This document shows, piece by piece, positions 1 through 8,154 of a stretch of DNA of 22,672 nucleotides. Position 1 is the stretch's first letter, and each line of letters begins with the position of its first letter. Source of the DNA: an uncultured Phascolarctobacterium sp. (GTDB lineage Bacteria > Bacillota > Negativicutes > Acidaminococcales > Acidaminococcaceae). The stretch is taken from contig NZ_CAJMEH010000028.1 in NCBI RefSeq assembly GCF_905212365.1, forward strand, positions 1 to 22,672. Reading direction: 5' to 3'. The position numbers and the translations under genes were made by a program. Under the pieces are notes generated by a model. That model saw only the letters and a list, made by a program, of their open reading frames with translations. It searched no databases and was not told the DNA's origin.

Positions 1-230
1 GTTAAAGTGCCGTTATTCGTCAGTTCGCCATTAGCTTTGACGTTGCCGCTTGCTTCAATAGTACTATTGCTATTGTTTACCAACTTAGTCGCTTCCACGT
101 CCTTCGCTTCCAGCGTGCCGCTGTTCGTAATCGTACCTGCATTTACGCTCGCACCGTTCAGCTTACCGCTATTAGTAAGCGTATCAGCGGTTACGTCGCT
201 GGCCGTCAGCTTGCCATCGTTTGTTAACGT
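1..230 (-). repeat. 48-nt (16-residue) coding repeats in the surface protein
   Basis: Read on the minus strand, units begin at 230, 182, 134 and 86, exactly 48 nt apart, and a longer 60-nt unit leads to another start at 26. The protein units are TLTNDGKLTASDVTAD, TLTNSGKLNGASVNAG and TITNSGTLEAKDVEAT, then a divergent KLVNNSNSTIEASG-type unit, then ELTNNGTL at the edge. The consensus is T-L/I-T-N-S/D-G-K/T-L-x-A/G-S/K-x-V-x-A-x, consistent with one beta-helix coil per unit. The array continues beyond the left edge. The units match at protein level more than at DNA level, so they are older degenerate repeats. Confidence 0.75.
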
Positions 231-2150
231 AGTTGCCCCCACAGTAGTAGCATTAATGATGCTGCCTGTTCCAGTAACAATGGAACCGTCAGCGCCAGTT
301 ACAGTATCGTTCTTCACTACTGACAAAGTGCTAGTCGTCACACTGCCTTCTGCGCCCACGCTTACCGAACCTGCAGTAATAGAGCCGTTTTCGGCCAAGG
401 TTTCTACGCTTGCTCCGTCCTGCAATGCCATAGTGCCGCTTACGCCCAAGCTGCCTGCGGCAGTTAAAGAAGCATTATCGCCTACGCCTACGTTGGTGAA
501 AGTGTAATTGCCTTTCTTTAGTTCGAAACTGCCACTATCTAAAATATTTAAGTTGTCTACATTAAAAGCATGGCTTTCTTTAAAAGTACCATCTTCTTGC
601 TCAATACCGTCAACGCCCTTTAATACTGAAAGGTTTTTGACATAAAGTTCACCCTGATTGACAAGCTCAGAATTGATGGTTAAATTTTCAATAGCTTCTT
701 TGCTTTCATTTTTAGCAATAACACCAATAGAGGTTCCTGACCAATATGTGTAAATCTCTTGATTTACAATCTTGCCGTTGCCTTCTATAACAACTGCATC
801 GCCATCCAAAAATAATCTATCTCGGTTTTCTAAAATAGGTACTCCATTAGAAGAATCAAACACTAGCTTTTCATGAACTCTAACTACAGAATTGCCGTAA
901 TGAATAGTGCCGGCAGGAGACTCTCCTATAACGCTTGCCCAACTATTACCATCATCATCAACATAATTACCGATAACTAATTCATTAACATCAATACTGC
1001 TTTCTCCGCCCTCAAAATAGCTTGAAATAAAACCCTGCTTAGCTTCCAGTCTATCCGCCTTAACATGACCATCATTAATAAGCACATCGGTTGTAATGTT
1101 CTTTGCAGTTAAGGTGCTTTGTCCTGACCAAGGATAACCATATACAGATAAACTGCCGATAATCTCCAAATCAGTTAATTCTTTATCTGTATTTTTCCAA
1201 ATGCCAGAATCGGCTCCGTATTGTACTAAACCGCCATTTACTTTTAAAACACCGTTAGTCGCATAAATATTGCCGCTATTAGATAACTCACCATTGATTG
1301 CAGCTACGCCGTTGTAAGTTAATTTTCCAGAATTACTCATTTTAGCATCTATTTTATTATTAACTGTTAAGTCGCCGTTATTCATAGCGCCAAGCCAGCC
1401 GGATACTGTAACTGAACCTATTTCAGCAGTAGATGAGTTTGAAAACCCATAGGAAGACCCTGTGACGATAATATTAGCCTTACCAGCATTAACTATGCCA
1501 CCTTCATATCCATTAAAGGCATTAGCAAAACCTTTAGCGGTAGTAACAGTAACATCATCAGCAATATTCAGTGTTGCGCCTTCAACATTCCAGAGTGCCA
1601 TATTAATAGTAGTATCAGCATTAATGTTAAGCGTAGCACCATAATCATTAGCTAATTCAGCTCCAATAACAGCATCCTTACCATTAAGCGTCATCACTGC
1701 TCCGTTTGTGTTATTAACCCAACCCTTAGAATTGACGTAAATACTACCATTTATTGTAGCATTAGCACCTTTTTCAGAATTTATAAAGAATGCATCATTT
1801 CCGGTTTTAGTAATAGTTATATCGCCTACAGACATCGTACCAGAAAAATTGATAATAGTATCAGTAGTTAAGGATTTAACATTTTCTAACACGCCTTCAT
1901 TTTGCAAGCCAAAATAAAATGGTGCTCCATTACCGGTGCAATCAATAGCATTCTCCCCGGACACAGTTCCAGTAATATTAAGTTCCCCATTTTCTCCCTC
2001 AAAAGTAACGCCTTGATAGATCATCAGACCATTCCCATCATCTTGAAATTTCGATAAAGAACTGTCTGCCGTCAATTCAACAGCCGATACATGATTAGCC
2101 AATAGCACGCTCAAAGTTATAGCCATAGCTAATGCTCTTTTCCGTTTCAT
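1..2150 (-). CDS. Large secreted beta-helix surface protein (autotransporter/adhesin-like passenger), 3' end outside window
   Basis: An open frame starts with ATG at 2150 and stays open to base 1 (716 codons), so the C-terminus is missing. Residues 1-23 form a Sec signal peptide: MKRKR, a hydrophobic core, then a likely cleavage after NHVSA. The rest is rich in Asn, Gly, Thr, Ser and Val and built of short strands of the type 'G-x-L-x-x-x-G-x-I/V', as in right-handed beta-helix passengers of autotransporters. Residues about 641-716 are regular 16-residue repeats. No SLH or enzymatic domain is visible, and the expected C-terminal beta-barrel would lie outside the window. AAGGGG lies 9 nt before the start. 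The gene has its own promoter downstream of the idi terminator. Its first 1.6 kb is AT-richer than all neighbours. The role (adhesion or surface coat) is inferred; other frames over this stretch are shadows. Confidence 0.8.
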   Translation of the reverse strand, partial: MKRKRALAMAITLSVLLANHVSAVELTADSSLSKFQDDGNGLMIYQGVTFEGENGELNITGTVSGENAIDCTGNGAPFYFGLQNEGVLENVKSLTTDTIINFSGTMSVGDITITKTGNDAFFINSEKGANATINGSIYVNSKGWVNNTNGAVMTLNGKDAVIGAELANDYGATLNINADTTINMALWNVEGATLNIADDVTVTTAKGFANAFNGYEGGIVNAGKANIIVTGSSYGFSNSSTAEIGSVTVSGWLGAMNNGDLTVNNKIDAKMSNSGKLTYNGVAAINGELSNSGNIYATNGVLKVNGGLVQYGADSGIWKNTDKELTDLEIIGSLSVYGYPWSGQSTLTAKNITTDVLINDGHVKADRLEAKQGFISSYFEGGESSIDVNELVIGNYVDDDGNSWASVIGESPAGTIHYGNSVVRVHEKLVFDSSNGVPILENRDRLFLDGDAVVIEGNGKIVNQEIYTYWSGTSIGVIAKNESKEAIENLTINSELVNQGELYVKNLSVLKGVDGIEQEDGTFKESHAFNVDNLNILDSGSFELKKGNYTFTNVGVGDNASLTAAGSLGVSGTMALQDGASVETLAENGSITAGSVSVGAEGSVTTSTLSVVKNDTVTGADGSIVTGTGSIINATTVGATTLTNDGKLTASDVTADTLTNSGKLNGASVNAGTITNSGTLEAKDVEATKLVNNSNSTIEASGNVKANGELTNNGTL

Positions 2151-2259
2151 ATAAATACACCCCTTCATCATAAAAATTTTATATACGTGCGGCTTGCTGT
2201 AGCAAATTATCGTTACTCCTTCCGTCTGCTCTCAAGCTCGCATCCACTGTTATATTTAT

Positions 2260-2287
2260 ATTATACCATCTCTGTACCCCCCCACAA
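2260..2287 (-). promoter_or_regulatory. Sigma-70 promoter of the surface protein gene with a G7 tract in the spacer
   Basis: On the minus strand TTGTGG (2282-2287) is followed by a 16-nt spacer and TATAAT (2260-2265), with an extended -10 TG one base before the hexamer. A run of seven G (2277-2283 on the plus strand as C) covers the last two bases of the -35 box and the first five of the spacer. The start codon is about 110 nt downstream, leaving a 5' UTR of roughly 100 nt. Confidence 0.6.
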
Positions 2288-2418
2288 GACCTTTACTTAG
2301 TTATGCAATTTTATTTTCGCGCAATATGCTTCGCCTCAATGCTTGTGCTCCAAAGCCACGCTTATCCTATCCCTTCACTTCTAGTCATCAAACTCTTACC
2401 GCCAGAAAAAAAGCAATA
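2288..2418. other. Gene-free stretch between the housekeeping operon terminator and the surface protein promoter
   Basis: The space between idi (ends 2489) and the surface protein start (2150) is 338 bp. It holds the operon terminator at 2419-2459 and the promoter at 2260-2287. In the remaining 131 bp I see no convincing reading frame, hairpin or repeat. Confidence 0.6.
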
Positions 2419-2459
2419 AAAAAACTCCGGCGTACCACATTCACAGTACCACCGGAGTA
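2419..2459 (-). terminator. Intrinsic terminator of the housekeeping operon, after idi
   Basis: On the minus strand the arm ACTCCGG (2453-2459) pairs with CCGGAGT (2425-2431). Inside it a second pairing GTAC/GTAC extends the stem around a loop of about 10 nt, with a small asymmetric internal loop. A run of T (2419-2425) follows the stem directly. It lies 30 nt after the idi stop and separates this operon from the surface protein gene. Confidence 0.85.
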
Positions 2460-2488
2460 TAAGCTCAATATATGATTATAAAATAAAC

Positions 2489-3556
2489 TCAGCCCTGCGT
2501 TCTTCTGCTTCTGCACAGCGCCTGCAGGTTGTAGCCGCGGCAGTCGATATAATCCCGCGTTGGCCCACTGATAACCAAAGGCACGCGGCGCAGCTCCTGC
2601 GGGCTGCGGCAGCCTAACAGCAGCATATAGCGGCGCAGTTCTTGCCCCAGCGCTTCCAAATAAGCTGCGGCTGCCTCCACGTCCTGTTCTACAACAAGAC
2701 GCAGCACAGAGCCTGTAATTCCGACGGCATCCGCACCCAATGCCAAGGCACGCGCCGCGTCGCCGCCGCTGCGGATACCGCCGGAAGCCAGCAGCAGCTT
2801 GTCCGCGCTCACTATCTTCCCATCCAGCAGCGTCCAGCAGGTTGGCAACCCCCAGCAGGCAAAGTCCTCGCTCAGTTTTGTACCGCAGCGGCGCGCTTCA
2901 ATAGCAGGGAAATTAGTGCCGCCCGCACCCGCGCAGTCAAAGCAGTCAAAGCCGCGGTCAAGCAGCAGCTCGTACTGCTCCCTGGCAATGCCGCAGCCGG
3001 TTTCCTTGACGATGACAGGTACCGTCAGCCGCTCCTTAACGGCAAGCATATTATCCAGCAGTCCGGCATAATCCTTATCGCCTTCAGGCATCCACAGCTC
3101 CTGCGCTGCGTTCAAATGCAGCTCCAAAGCGTCGGCCTGCAGCATATCCACGGCAGCCTGCGCCTCCTGCGGCGTGGATAAAGCGCTGATATTGCCTAAA
3201 ATCAGGCCATCGGGATATTCCTCCCGCACCACAGCGTAGCTTGCCACGCCCCTGCCCTCGCGTACTGCGCCGTACTGGGAGCCTACGGCCATACCGACGC
3301 CTGCGCGCGCCGCAACCTGCGCCAGCTTGCGATTTATCTCCGTCACAGCATCGGTACCGCCGGTAACAGCGTCAATGAAAAAAGGCAAACGTAACCGTTT
3401 GCCTAAAATTTCTACCGATAAATCAATGTCTGCCGGATTGATTTCCGGCAGACAATTATGAATGAAACGAAGATCGGCAAGCTGTGTCGCAGCAGGGCCG
3501 TCGCCAAGTTCCAGCGCATATTTTATATGTTCCAGCTTACGTTGAGCTCGCTGCAT
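2489..3556 (-). CDS. fni: Type 2 isopentenyl-diphosphate delta-isomerase (FMN/NADPH-dependent)
   Basis: Interconverts isopentenyl and dimethylallyl diphosphate in the cytosol using reduced FMN. The 355-residue TIM-barrel protein has the family marks in order: RKLEH near the start (residues 6-10), TGGT at 65-68, GNISA at 121-125, HLNAAQE at 147-153 with the catalytic-type Gln152 and metal-binding Glu153, VKETGCG at 183-189, the AGAGGTNFPAIE loop, and the phosphate-binding SGGIRSG at 258-264. The length is normal. The start is supported by AGAGGAG 9 nt upstream. It is the last gene of the operon: its ribosome site overlaps the stop of ispH-S1, only 15 nt away, and a terminator follows. Because IspH releases both isomers, the enzyme probably tunes their ratio; this is inference. 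The type 2 family assignment is firm. Confidence 0.95.
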   Translation of the reverse strand: MQRAQRKLEHIKYALELGDGPAATQLADLRFIHNCLPEINPADIDLSVEILGKRLRLPFFIDAVTGGTDAVTEINRKLAQVAARAGVGMAVGSQYGAVREGRGVASYAVVREEYPDGLILGNISALSTPQEAQAAVDMLQADALELHLNAAQELWMPEGDKDYAGLLDNMLAVKERLTVPVIVKETGCGIAREQYELLLDRGFDCFDCAGAGGTNFPAIEARRCGTKLSEDFACWGLPTCWTLLDGKIVSADKLLLASGGIRSGGDAARALALGADAVGITGSVLRLVVEQDVEAAAAYLEALGQELRRYMLLLGCRSPQELRRVPLVISGPTRDYIDCRGYNLQALCRSRRTQG

Positions 3557-3571
3557 ATCCGTTTGCTCCTC

Positions 3572-5641
3572 TTATTTTTCCAGATTTTCCAGCTGTTCGG
3601 ACAGATCCTGAGTCAGGGAAGCGTTTTTCTTACCGATGTAGGAACGGTATTCTGCCTTTTCAGCGTCGCGTTTTACCTTAGAAATGCTCAGGCCGATCTT
3701 TTTGCTGTCCAGGTCCATTTTGATAACCTCAGCTTTAACGATTTGACCCAGCTCCAGAGCGTCGTCCGGTTTAGCGATGCGCTCTTGAGCGATTTCGGAA
3801 ATATGTACCAAGCCTTCAACCTTGTCGCTCAGCTTAACGATAGCGCCAAAGGGCAGGAAGCGTACTACTTCTGCTTCTACGATATCGCCGATATGGAATT
3901 GACCGGCTTCTACCTTCCAGGGGTCTTCCAGGGTAGCTTTGATGGACAGAGCAACGCGTTTGTTTTCGCGGTCAATTTTCTTAACCAGTACGGTTACTTC
4001 GTCGCCTTCTTTAGCAACGTCGGCAGCCTTAACATTGCGGTCCCAAGACAGTTCGGTGTTGTGTACCAGGCCAACCAAGCCTTCGCCAACCTCTACGAAC
4101 AGGCCGAATTCAGCAACCTTAACTACCTTGCCGGGAACAACCTGACCTTCCTCTACGGAATTATAAGCGGCTTCCTCAGCGGCGGCGCGAGCTTCCTTAC
4201 GAGCGGCGATTTGAGCTTCACGCTGCTCTCTCCAAGCCTTAGCCTTAGCTTCTTTTTCAGCTTTCAGCAGGTCGCGGCGGGAAACGACGATGCGTTTCTT
4301 TTCCAAATCAACCTCGATAATTTCAGCCTGCAGCTCTTGTCCCAGGTACGGGGTGAAGTCCTCTACACGGCGCAGCTCTACATGGGAAGCGGGCATAAAG
4401 CCTTCCACGCCTTCTACAGCAACGCCTAAGCCAACGATGTTTTTAGCTTTGTTTTTAATAATGCGCAGTACCTTAACGGTGGTCGGGCGTTTTTCGCCTT
4501 CAGCCAGCTCAGGAACATTCTTCCAAGCTGCGTCGCGCTCAGCCTTTACCTTGGACAGACGAACGAAATCGCTCTTAGTGCTGCCAGGAATAACCTTAGC
4601 CTCAACTTCGTCGCCGGGTTTAACGGTTGCCATCAATTCTTCGGGATCAACGGCCGGATTCCACTCAGCATAAGTGATCAAGCCATCATGTCTATATCCA
4701 AAAGATACATAAATGCCGTCTTTATCCAGTTGAATAACGGTACCGTTGACAATTTTGCCCGGATATACCTCTACCTCCATACTTTCATTGAGCATACTTT
4801 CAAAATCCATGTTTTCCATTGCTATAATAGCCTCCTTAATTAAACGGTCCGGAGTGGATGCTCCCGCCGTGATTCCTATTTTATGACAATCTCTGAACAT
4901 ATTGCTGCGCAGCTCGCCGGCAGTTTCGATATGATATGCCTTGCTGCAATGCTCCTGCACCAGCTCGAATAAATGCCGCGTGTTGGCGCTGTTGCGTCCG
5001 CCTATAACTACCACTGCGTCAGACTCTGACGCCAGCTTGACGGCAGCCTTTTGCCGCTGCGCCGTAGCAAGACAGATGGTGCGCTCCACACGGTACTCAC
5101 CGGGCCGTTGCTCTTGCATGGCCTGCAATATATCTTCAAATTTTTGCAGCTCAAAAGTGGTCTGGATGATTACTCCATATCGCTCCTGCTGCGGTATATC
5201 AGAGATATCTTTTATACATTCTACACAGATAGCGTTTTTTCCTGCCCATTTTAAAATACTTTTTACTTCGGGATGATTTTTTTCTCCGACGATCACAGGA
5301 AAATAGCCGTCCGCTGCTGCCTGAGCAGCTTTTTTCTGCGCCAGCCGCACGTTGGGACAGGTGGCGTCCAGAATTTGCAGACCTTTTTGCTCCGCTTCGG
5401 CGTAGGTTTCCGGCCCTACCCCATGGGAACGAAAAATGACAGTGTCGCCAAAGCTGAACTGATCGAGACTTTCCTTGCAGGCAATGCCCTGCTGCGCCAG
5501 CTCGCCAATCAGCTGCGGATTATGAATTAAAGGCCCCAGCGTGCCGCCGCGGATATGCCCCGCAGCCTCCTGCGCCATATTTACGGCTCGTTTGACGCCG
5601 TAGCAAAAGCCGCAGCACTCGGCAACCTTAATCTCCATCAT
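3572..5641 (-). CDS. ispH: Fusion of 4-hydroxy-3-methylbut-2-enyl diphosphate reductase (IspH) and ribosomal protein S1-like domains
   Basis: Residues 1-285 are a complete IspH, the iron-sulfur enzyme making IPP and DMAPP in the last MEP pathway step. The three cluster cysteines are Cys13 (GFCYG), Cys95 (DATCPN) and Cys190 (TICLAT). The substrate His residues are in LIHN (41), RSHGV (73) and NHPEV (123), and NSANTRHL and TAGASTP are also present. Residues 293-365, 382-458, 498-568 and 583-655 are four S1 RNA-binding domains. A Lys/Glu/Ala-rich, probably helical linker (about 459-497) splits them two and two. Such fusions are known in Clostridia and Negativicutes, where the S1 part is annotated as ribosomal protein S1. 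The frame is uninterrupted over 689 residues. The ATG overlaps the plsC stop by 4 nt; a second Met follows at once and could be the true start. Confidence 0.95.
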   Translation of the reverse strand: MMEIKVAECCGFCYGVKRAVNMAQEAAGHIRGGTLGPLIHNPQLIGELAQQGIACKESLDQFSFGDTVIFRSHGVGPETYAEAEQKGLQILDATCPNVRLAQKKAAQAAADGYFPVIVGEKNHPEVKSILKWAGKNAICVECIKDISDIPQQERYGVIIQTTFELQKFEDILQAMQEQRPGEYRVERTICLATAQRQKAAVKLASESDAVVVIGGRNSANTRHLFELVQEHCSKAYHIETAGELRSNMFRDCHKIGITAGASTPDRLIKEAIIAMENMDFESMLNESMEVEVYPGKIVNGTVIQLDKDGIYVSFGYRHDGLITYAEWNPAVDPEELMATVKPGDEVEAKVIPGSTKSDFVRLSKVKAERDAAWKNVPELAEGEKRPTTVKVLRIIKNKAKNIVGLGVAVEGVEGFMPASHVELRRVEDFTPYLGQELQAEIIEVDLEKKRIVVSRRDLLKAEKEAKAKAWREQREAQIAARKEARAAAEEAAYNSVEEGQVVPGKVVKVAEFGLFVEVGEGLVGLVHNTELSWDRNVKAADVAKEGDEVTVLVKKIDRENKRVALSIKATLEDPWKVEAGQFHIGDIVEAEVVRFLPFGAIVKLSDKVEGLVHISEIAQERIAKPDDALELGQIVKAEVIKMDLDSKKIGLSISKVKRDAEKAEYRSYIGKKNASLTQDLSEQLENLEK

Positions 5642-6234
5642 GCTTTGACTCCTTCCTGAAGCTGTGCAATGCGCTGCATCAGGTCTTCCGTCATGTTATG
5701 CAAAAGCTCCTTATTGATTACGGCATCGGCCGGAAAATACATGGGCTTGCCAAAGCGTACCGTTACCTTAGGCCAAATGCGGCCCTGACGCTGAAAGTCC
5801 GTGCCGATAACGCAGCAGGGAACAATAGTCGCCATAGCCTTGCTGGCCATCATCAGCGCGCCCGGTTCAGCCTTGCCCAGCTTGCCGGTCTTGCTGCGGG
5901 TTCCCTCCGGGAAGATAGCCAAAACCTGACTGCTTTGCAAAATTTCTATGCCGTGCTTAATGGCAGCGCGGTCAGCGCCGCCGCGGCGCACCGGAAATGC
6001 GCCCAATATTTTATAGATATCGCCCAGTATGGGTACGAACAGCTCCTGCTTAGCCATAAAATGCACCTTGCGGGTAGCGGCCGTGCCGATAACCGGCGGA
6101 TCAAGCAAGCTTAAATGATTGCTGGCAATAACCAGCGGCCCATCCTTGGGGATATTTTCCGTTCCTTCCACGCGCATGCGCAGCACGACGGTAAATAATA
6201 CACGCAAAATAACCTTAACGACAGCGTAAATCAT
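5638..6234 (-). CDS. plsC: 1-acyl-sn-glycerol-3-phosphate acyltransferase (PlsC family)
   Basis: Adds the second acyl chain to lysophosphatidic acid to give phosphatidic acid at the cytoplasmic membrane. The 198-residue protein has an N-terminal hydrophobic segment (residues 1-20), the catalytic HxxxxD motif as NHLSLLD (His40, Asp45), the substrate-binding FPEGTRS motif (108-114), and the later V-P-C-C-V-I-G stretch typical of the family. It is a short, single-domain member. It overlaps cmk by 4 nt upstream and ispH-S1 by 4 nt downstream, so translation is probably coupled. The cmk-plsC-ispH order is common in Clostridia and Negativicutes. The donor (acyl-ACP, acyl-CoA or acyl phosphate) cannot be told from sequence. 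Confidence 0.92.
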   Translation of the reverse strand: MIYAVVKVILRVLFTVVLRMRVEGTENIPKDGPLVIASNHLSLLDPPVIGTAATRKVHFMAKQELFVPILGDIYKILGAFPVRRGGADRAAIKHGIEILQSSQVLAIFPEGTRSKTGKLGKAEPGALMMASKAMATIVPCCVIGTDFQRQGRIWPKVTVRFGKPMYFPADAVINKELLHNMTEDLMQRIAQLQEGVKA

Positions 6235-6899
6235 TGGGCTCTCTCCTCAACCAGCTGCAAAATTTTTTCGGTTACCTGCTCGATATTCATATGCGAGGTA
6301 TCCAAAAGCAGCGCGTCCTCAGCCTGACGCAAGGGCGCGATAGCCCGTTCGCTGTCCTGCTTGTCGCGGTCGGCAATATCCTGCTGCAGCTGCACTAAAT
6401 CAACCTGCTCGCCCTTAGCCAGCAGTTCCTTATAGCGGCGCTGAGCCCGCTCCTCTACCGAAGCGGTTAAGAAGATTTTCAGCTGAGCGTTGGGGAATAC
6501 TACCGTACCGATGTCGCGGCCGTCCATAAGCACGCCGCCTGCGTCGCCCATGCGGCGCTGCTGCTCCACCATGGCTTCGCGTACCGCACCGATAGCCGCT
6601 ACCCTGGACACGTTGGCCGTAACCTCCGTACTGCGGATAGCGTCCGTAACTTCCTGTCCGTCGACAAACACTCTATTGACCTTAGCCTCCGGCTTGAACT
6701 GAATGACCATAGTATTTGCCAGATGACTGATAAAAGTCTCGTCAAAGGGCTGACCAGTCTGTAAAAACCTCCAGGCAACGCTGCGGTACATAGCGCCCGT
6801 GTCGATGTAGGCGTAACCTAATCGTTCGGCCACCAGTTTGGCGATAGTGCTTTTGCCTGCTCCCGCAGGGCCGTCAATAGCGACAACAATTTTTTTCAT
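6231..6899 (-). CDS. cmk: Cytidylate kinase
   Basis: Phosphorylates CMP and dCMP with ATP. From the ATG at 6899 the protein is 222 residues, normal for Cmk. It shows the P-loop GPAGAGKST (10-18), DTGAMYRS (33-40) for nucleotide binding, and the DGRDIGTVVFPNA segment with the conserved Arg and Asp. The frame is open further upstream, to an ATG at 7022, but those 41 residues overlap the flavoprotein gene and match no part of the family, so I place the start at MKKIVVAIDG. No good Shine-Dalgarno precedes it (the upstream bases are GTGGTTATGTTCT), so it may rely on coupling to the flavoprotein gene ending 19 nt before. It overlaps plsC by 4 nt. Confidence 0.95.
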   Translation of the reverse strand: MKKIVVAIDGPAGAGKSTIAKLVAERLGYAYIDTGAMYRSVAWRFLQTGQPFDETFISHLANTMVIQFKPEAKVNRVFVDGQEVTDAIRSTEVTANVSRVAAIGAVREAMVEQQRRMGDAGGVLMDGRDIGTVVFPNAQLKIFLTASVEERAQRRYKELLAKGEQVDLVQLQQDIADRDKQDSERAIAPLRQAEDALLLDTSHMNIEQVTEKILQLVEERAQ

Positions 6900-6918
6900 A
6901 GAACATAACCACACTTTT

Positions 6919-8154
6919 TTAAATATTGGCTGCTGCACAGCCTGCGGCATAGCCGCTGGAAAAGGCAGCCTGTAAATTAAAGCCGCCGGTATAACCGTCC
7001 ACGTCCATAACCTCGCCGGCAAAATATAAGCCGCCGACCAGCTTGGATTCCATGGTTTTGGGATTTATTTCCCTTACGTCCACGCCTCCGGCGGTAACGA
7101 TGGCCTCGCCGATAGGACGCGCAGCCGTAATAGGTACGCAAAAGCTCTTTAAAGCCTGCAATAAGCGCAGGCGTTCCTCCCGTGAAATCTGGTTGACGAA
7201 TTTTTCTTCGTCCAGATACGCCATATCGCAAACAACGGGAATCAAGCGCTGCGGCAGAAGGTCCTTCATGCCGTTAGCCAGCTGCTTGCGGCTGTATTCC
7301 TTAAAATCGCGCTGCAAGCGGGCGTCCAGCTTTTCCACACTCAACGCGGGCTTTAAATCTATGTGCAGCTCCACCTCCTGCCCCGCGCTCAGCGCCTTAA
7401 CGGCAGCGTTGCTCAGAGAAAGGATAATGGGGCCCGATACGCCGAAATGGGTAAAAAGCATTTCGCCGAACTCGCTGGCAATTTTCTTGCCATCGGCTAG
7501 CAGCGTCGCCTGCACATTGCGCAAAGACAAGCCCTGCAAATCGTCCACATAGGGATAATCGCTTTCCAAAGGCACCAGCGAAGGCTTCAATTCCACAATA
7601 TGGTGCCCGGCCTTCGCCGCCAGCTTAGCACCGCCGCCGTCGCTGCCCGTTCCCGGGTAGGAAGCGCCGCCCGCCGCCAGAATGACAGCGTCCGCCGTAT
7701 GCACGCCGTTAACCGTCTTGACGCCGACGGCTCTGCCGTTCTTGAGCAAGATTTCCAAAGCTTTGGTATCGGTCAGCAGCCTGCCTCCCAAACCGGTGAA
7801 CAGCTTAACTAACGTGTCGACCACGTCCTTAGCCCGGTCGCTGACGGGGAAAATTCTGCCGCCCCGCTCTACCTTAGTAGGCAGGCCGTTATTTTCCAAC
7901 ATATCTACTATATCATTATTAGTGAACCTATGTAAAGCACTATTTAAAAATCTTCCGTTTCCGGGAAGATTTTTCACAAATTCCTGCACATCGCAGGCGT
8001 TAGTAATATTGCAGCGTCCTTTGCCCGTAATCAGCATTTTTTTGCCAGGTTGGCGCATTTTTTCCAAAATCGTAACGCTGGCGCCGTTCTGCGCCGCCGC
8101 GATGCCTGCCAAGAGTCCGGCAGCCCCACCGCCGATGATAACTACCCGGCTCAT
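6919..8154 (-). CDS. BaiN/HI0933-type NAD(P)/FAD-dependent oxidoreductase
   Basis: A 411-residue flavoprotein of the HI0933 / BaiN family (often called aminoacetone oxidase family). The N-terminus has the Rossmann FAD site GGGAAG (8-13), then an acidic residue (Glu31) expected to bind the ribose, and the family-specific TGKGRCNITN (43-52). The C-terminus has GGLYFAGEVMDVDGYTGGFNLQ, which closes over FAD. The length is normal. The physiological substrate is not known for most members, so I give no gene symbol: some gut Clostridia homologues are linked to bile acid reduction, but this one sits in a housekeeping operon and is probably the conserved core version. It overlaps rluB by 4 nt upstream and ends 19 nt before cmk. 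Confidence 0.88.
   Translation of the reverse strand: MSRVVIIGGGAAGLLAGIAAAQNGASVTILEKMRQPGKKMLITGKGRCNITNACDVQEFVKNLPGNGRFLNSALHRFTNNDIVDMLENNGLPTKVERGGRIFPVSDRAKDVVDTLVKLFTGLGGRLLTDTKALEILLKNGRAVGVKTVNGVHTADAVILAAGGASYPGTGSDGGGAKLAAKAGHHIVELKPSLVPLESDYPYVDDLQGLSLRNVQATLLADGKKIASEFGEMLFTHFGVSGPIILSLSNAAVKALSAGQEVELHIDLKPALSVEKLDARLQRDFKEYSRKQLANGMKDLLPQRLIPVVCDMAYLDEEKFVNQISREERLRLLQALKSFCVPITAARPIGEAIVTAGGVDVREINPKTMESKLVGGLYFAGEVMDVDGYTGGFNLQAAFSSGYAAGCAAANI

Noticed and set aside
7..507. 166-residue plus-strand frame rich in Val, Leu, Pro and Ala resembling a membrane protein
   Set aside because: It is the mirror of Thr/Asn/Gly/Ser-rich repeats of the surface protein on the minus strand, which has a signal peptide, promoter and ribosome site.
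3458..4429. 323-residue open frame on the plus strand antisense to ispH-S1 and fni
   Set aside because: It is rich in Phe, Ser, Leu and Gln, as expected from reading Lys/Glu/Ala-rich codons backwards. It matches no family I know, while the opposite strand encodes an unmistakable IspH-S1 protein.
6900..7022. N-terminal extension of cmk to an ATG at 7022
   Set aside because: The extra 41 residues overlap the conserved C-terminus of the flavoprotein gene and are absent from the Cmk family.
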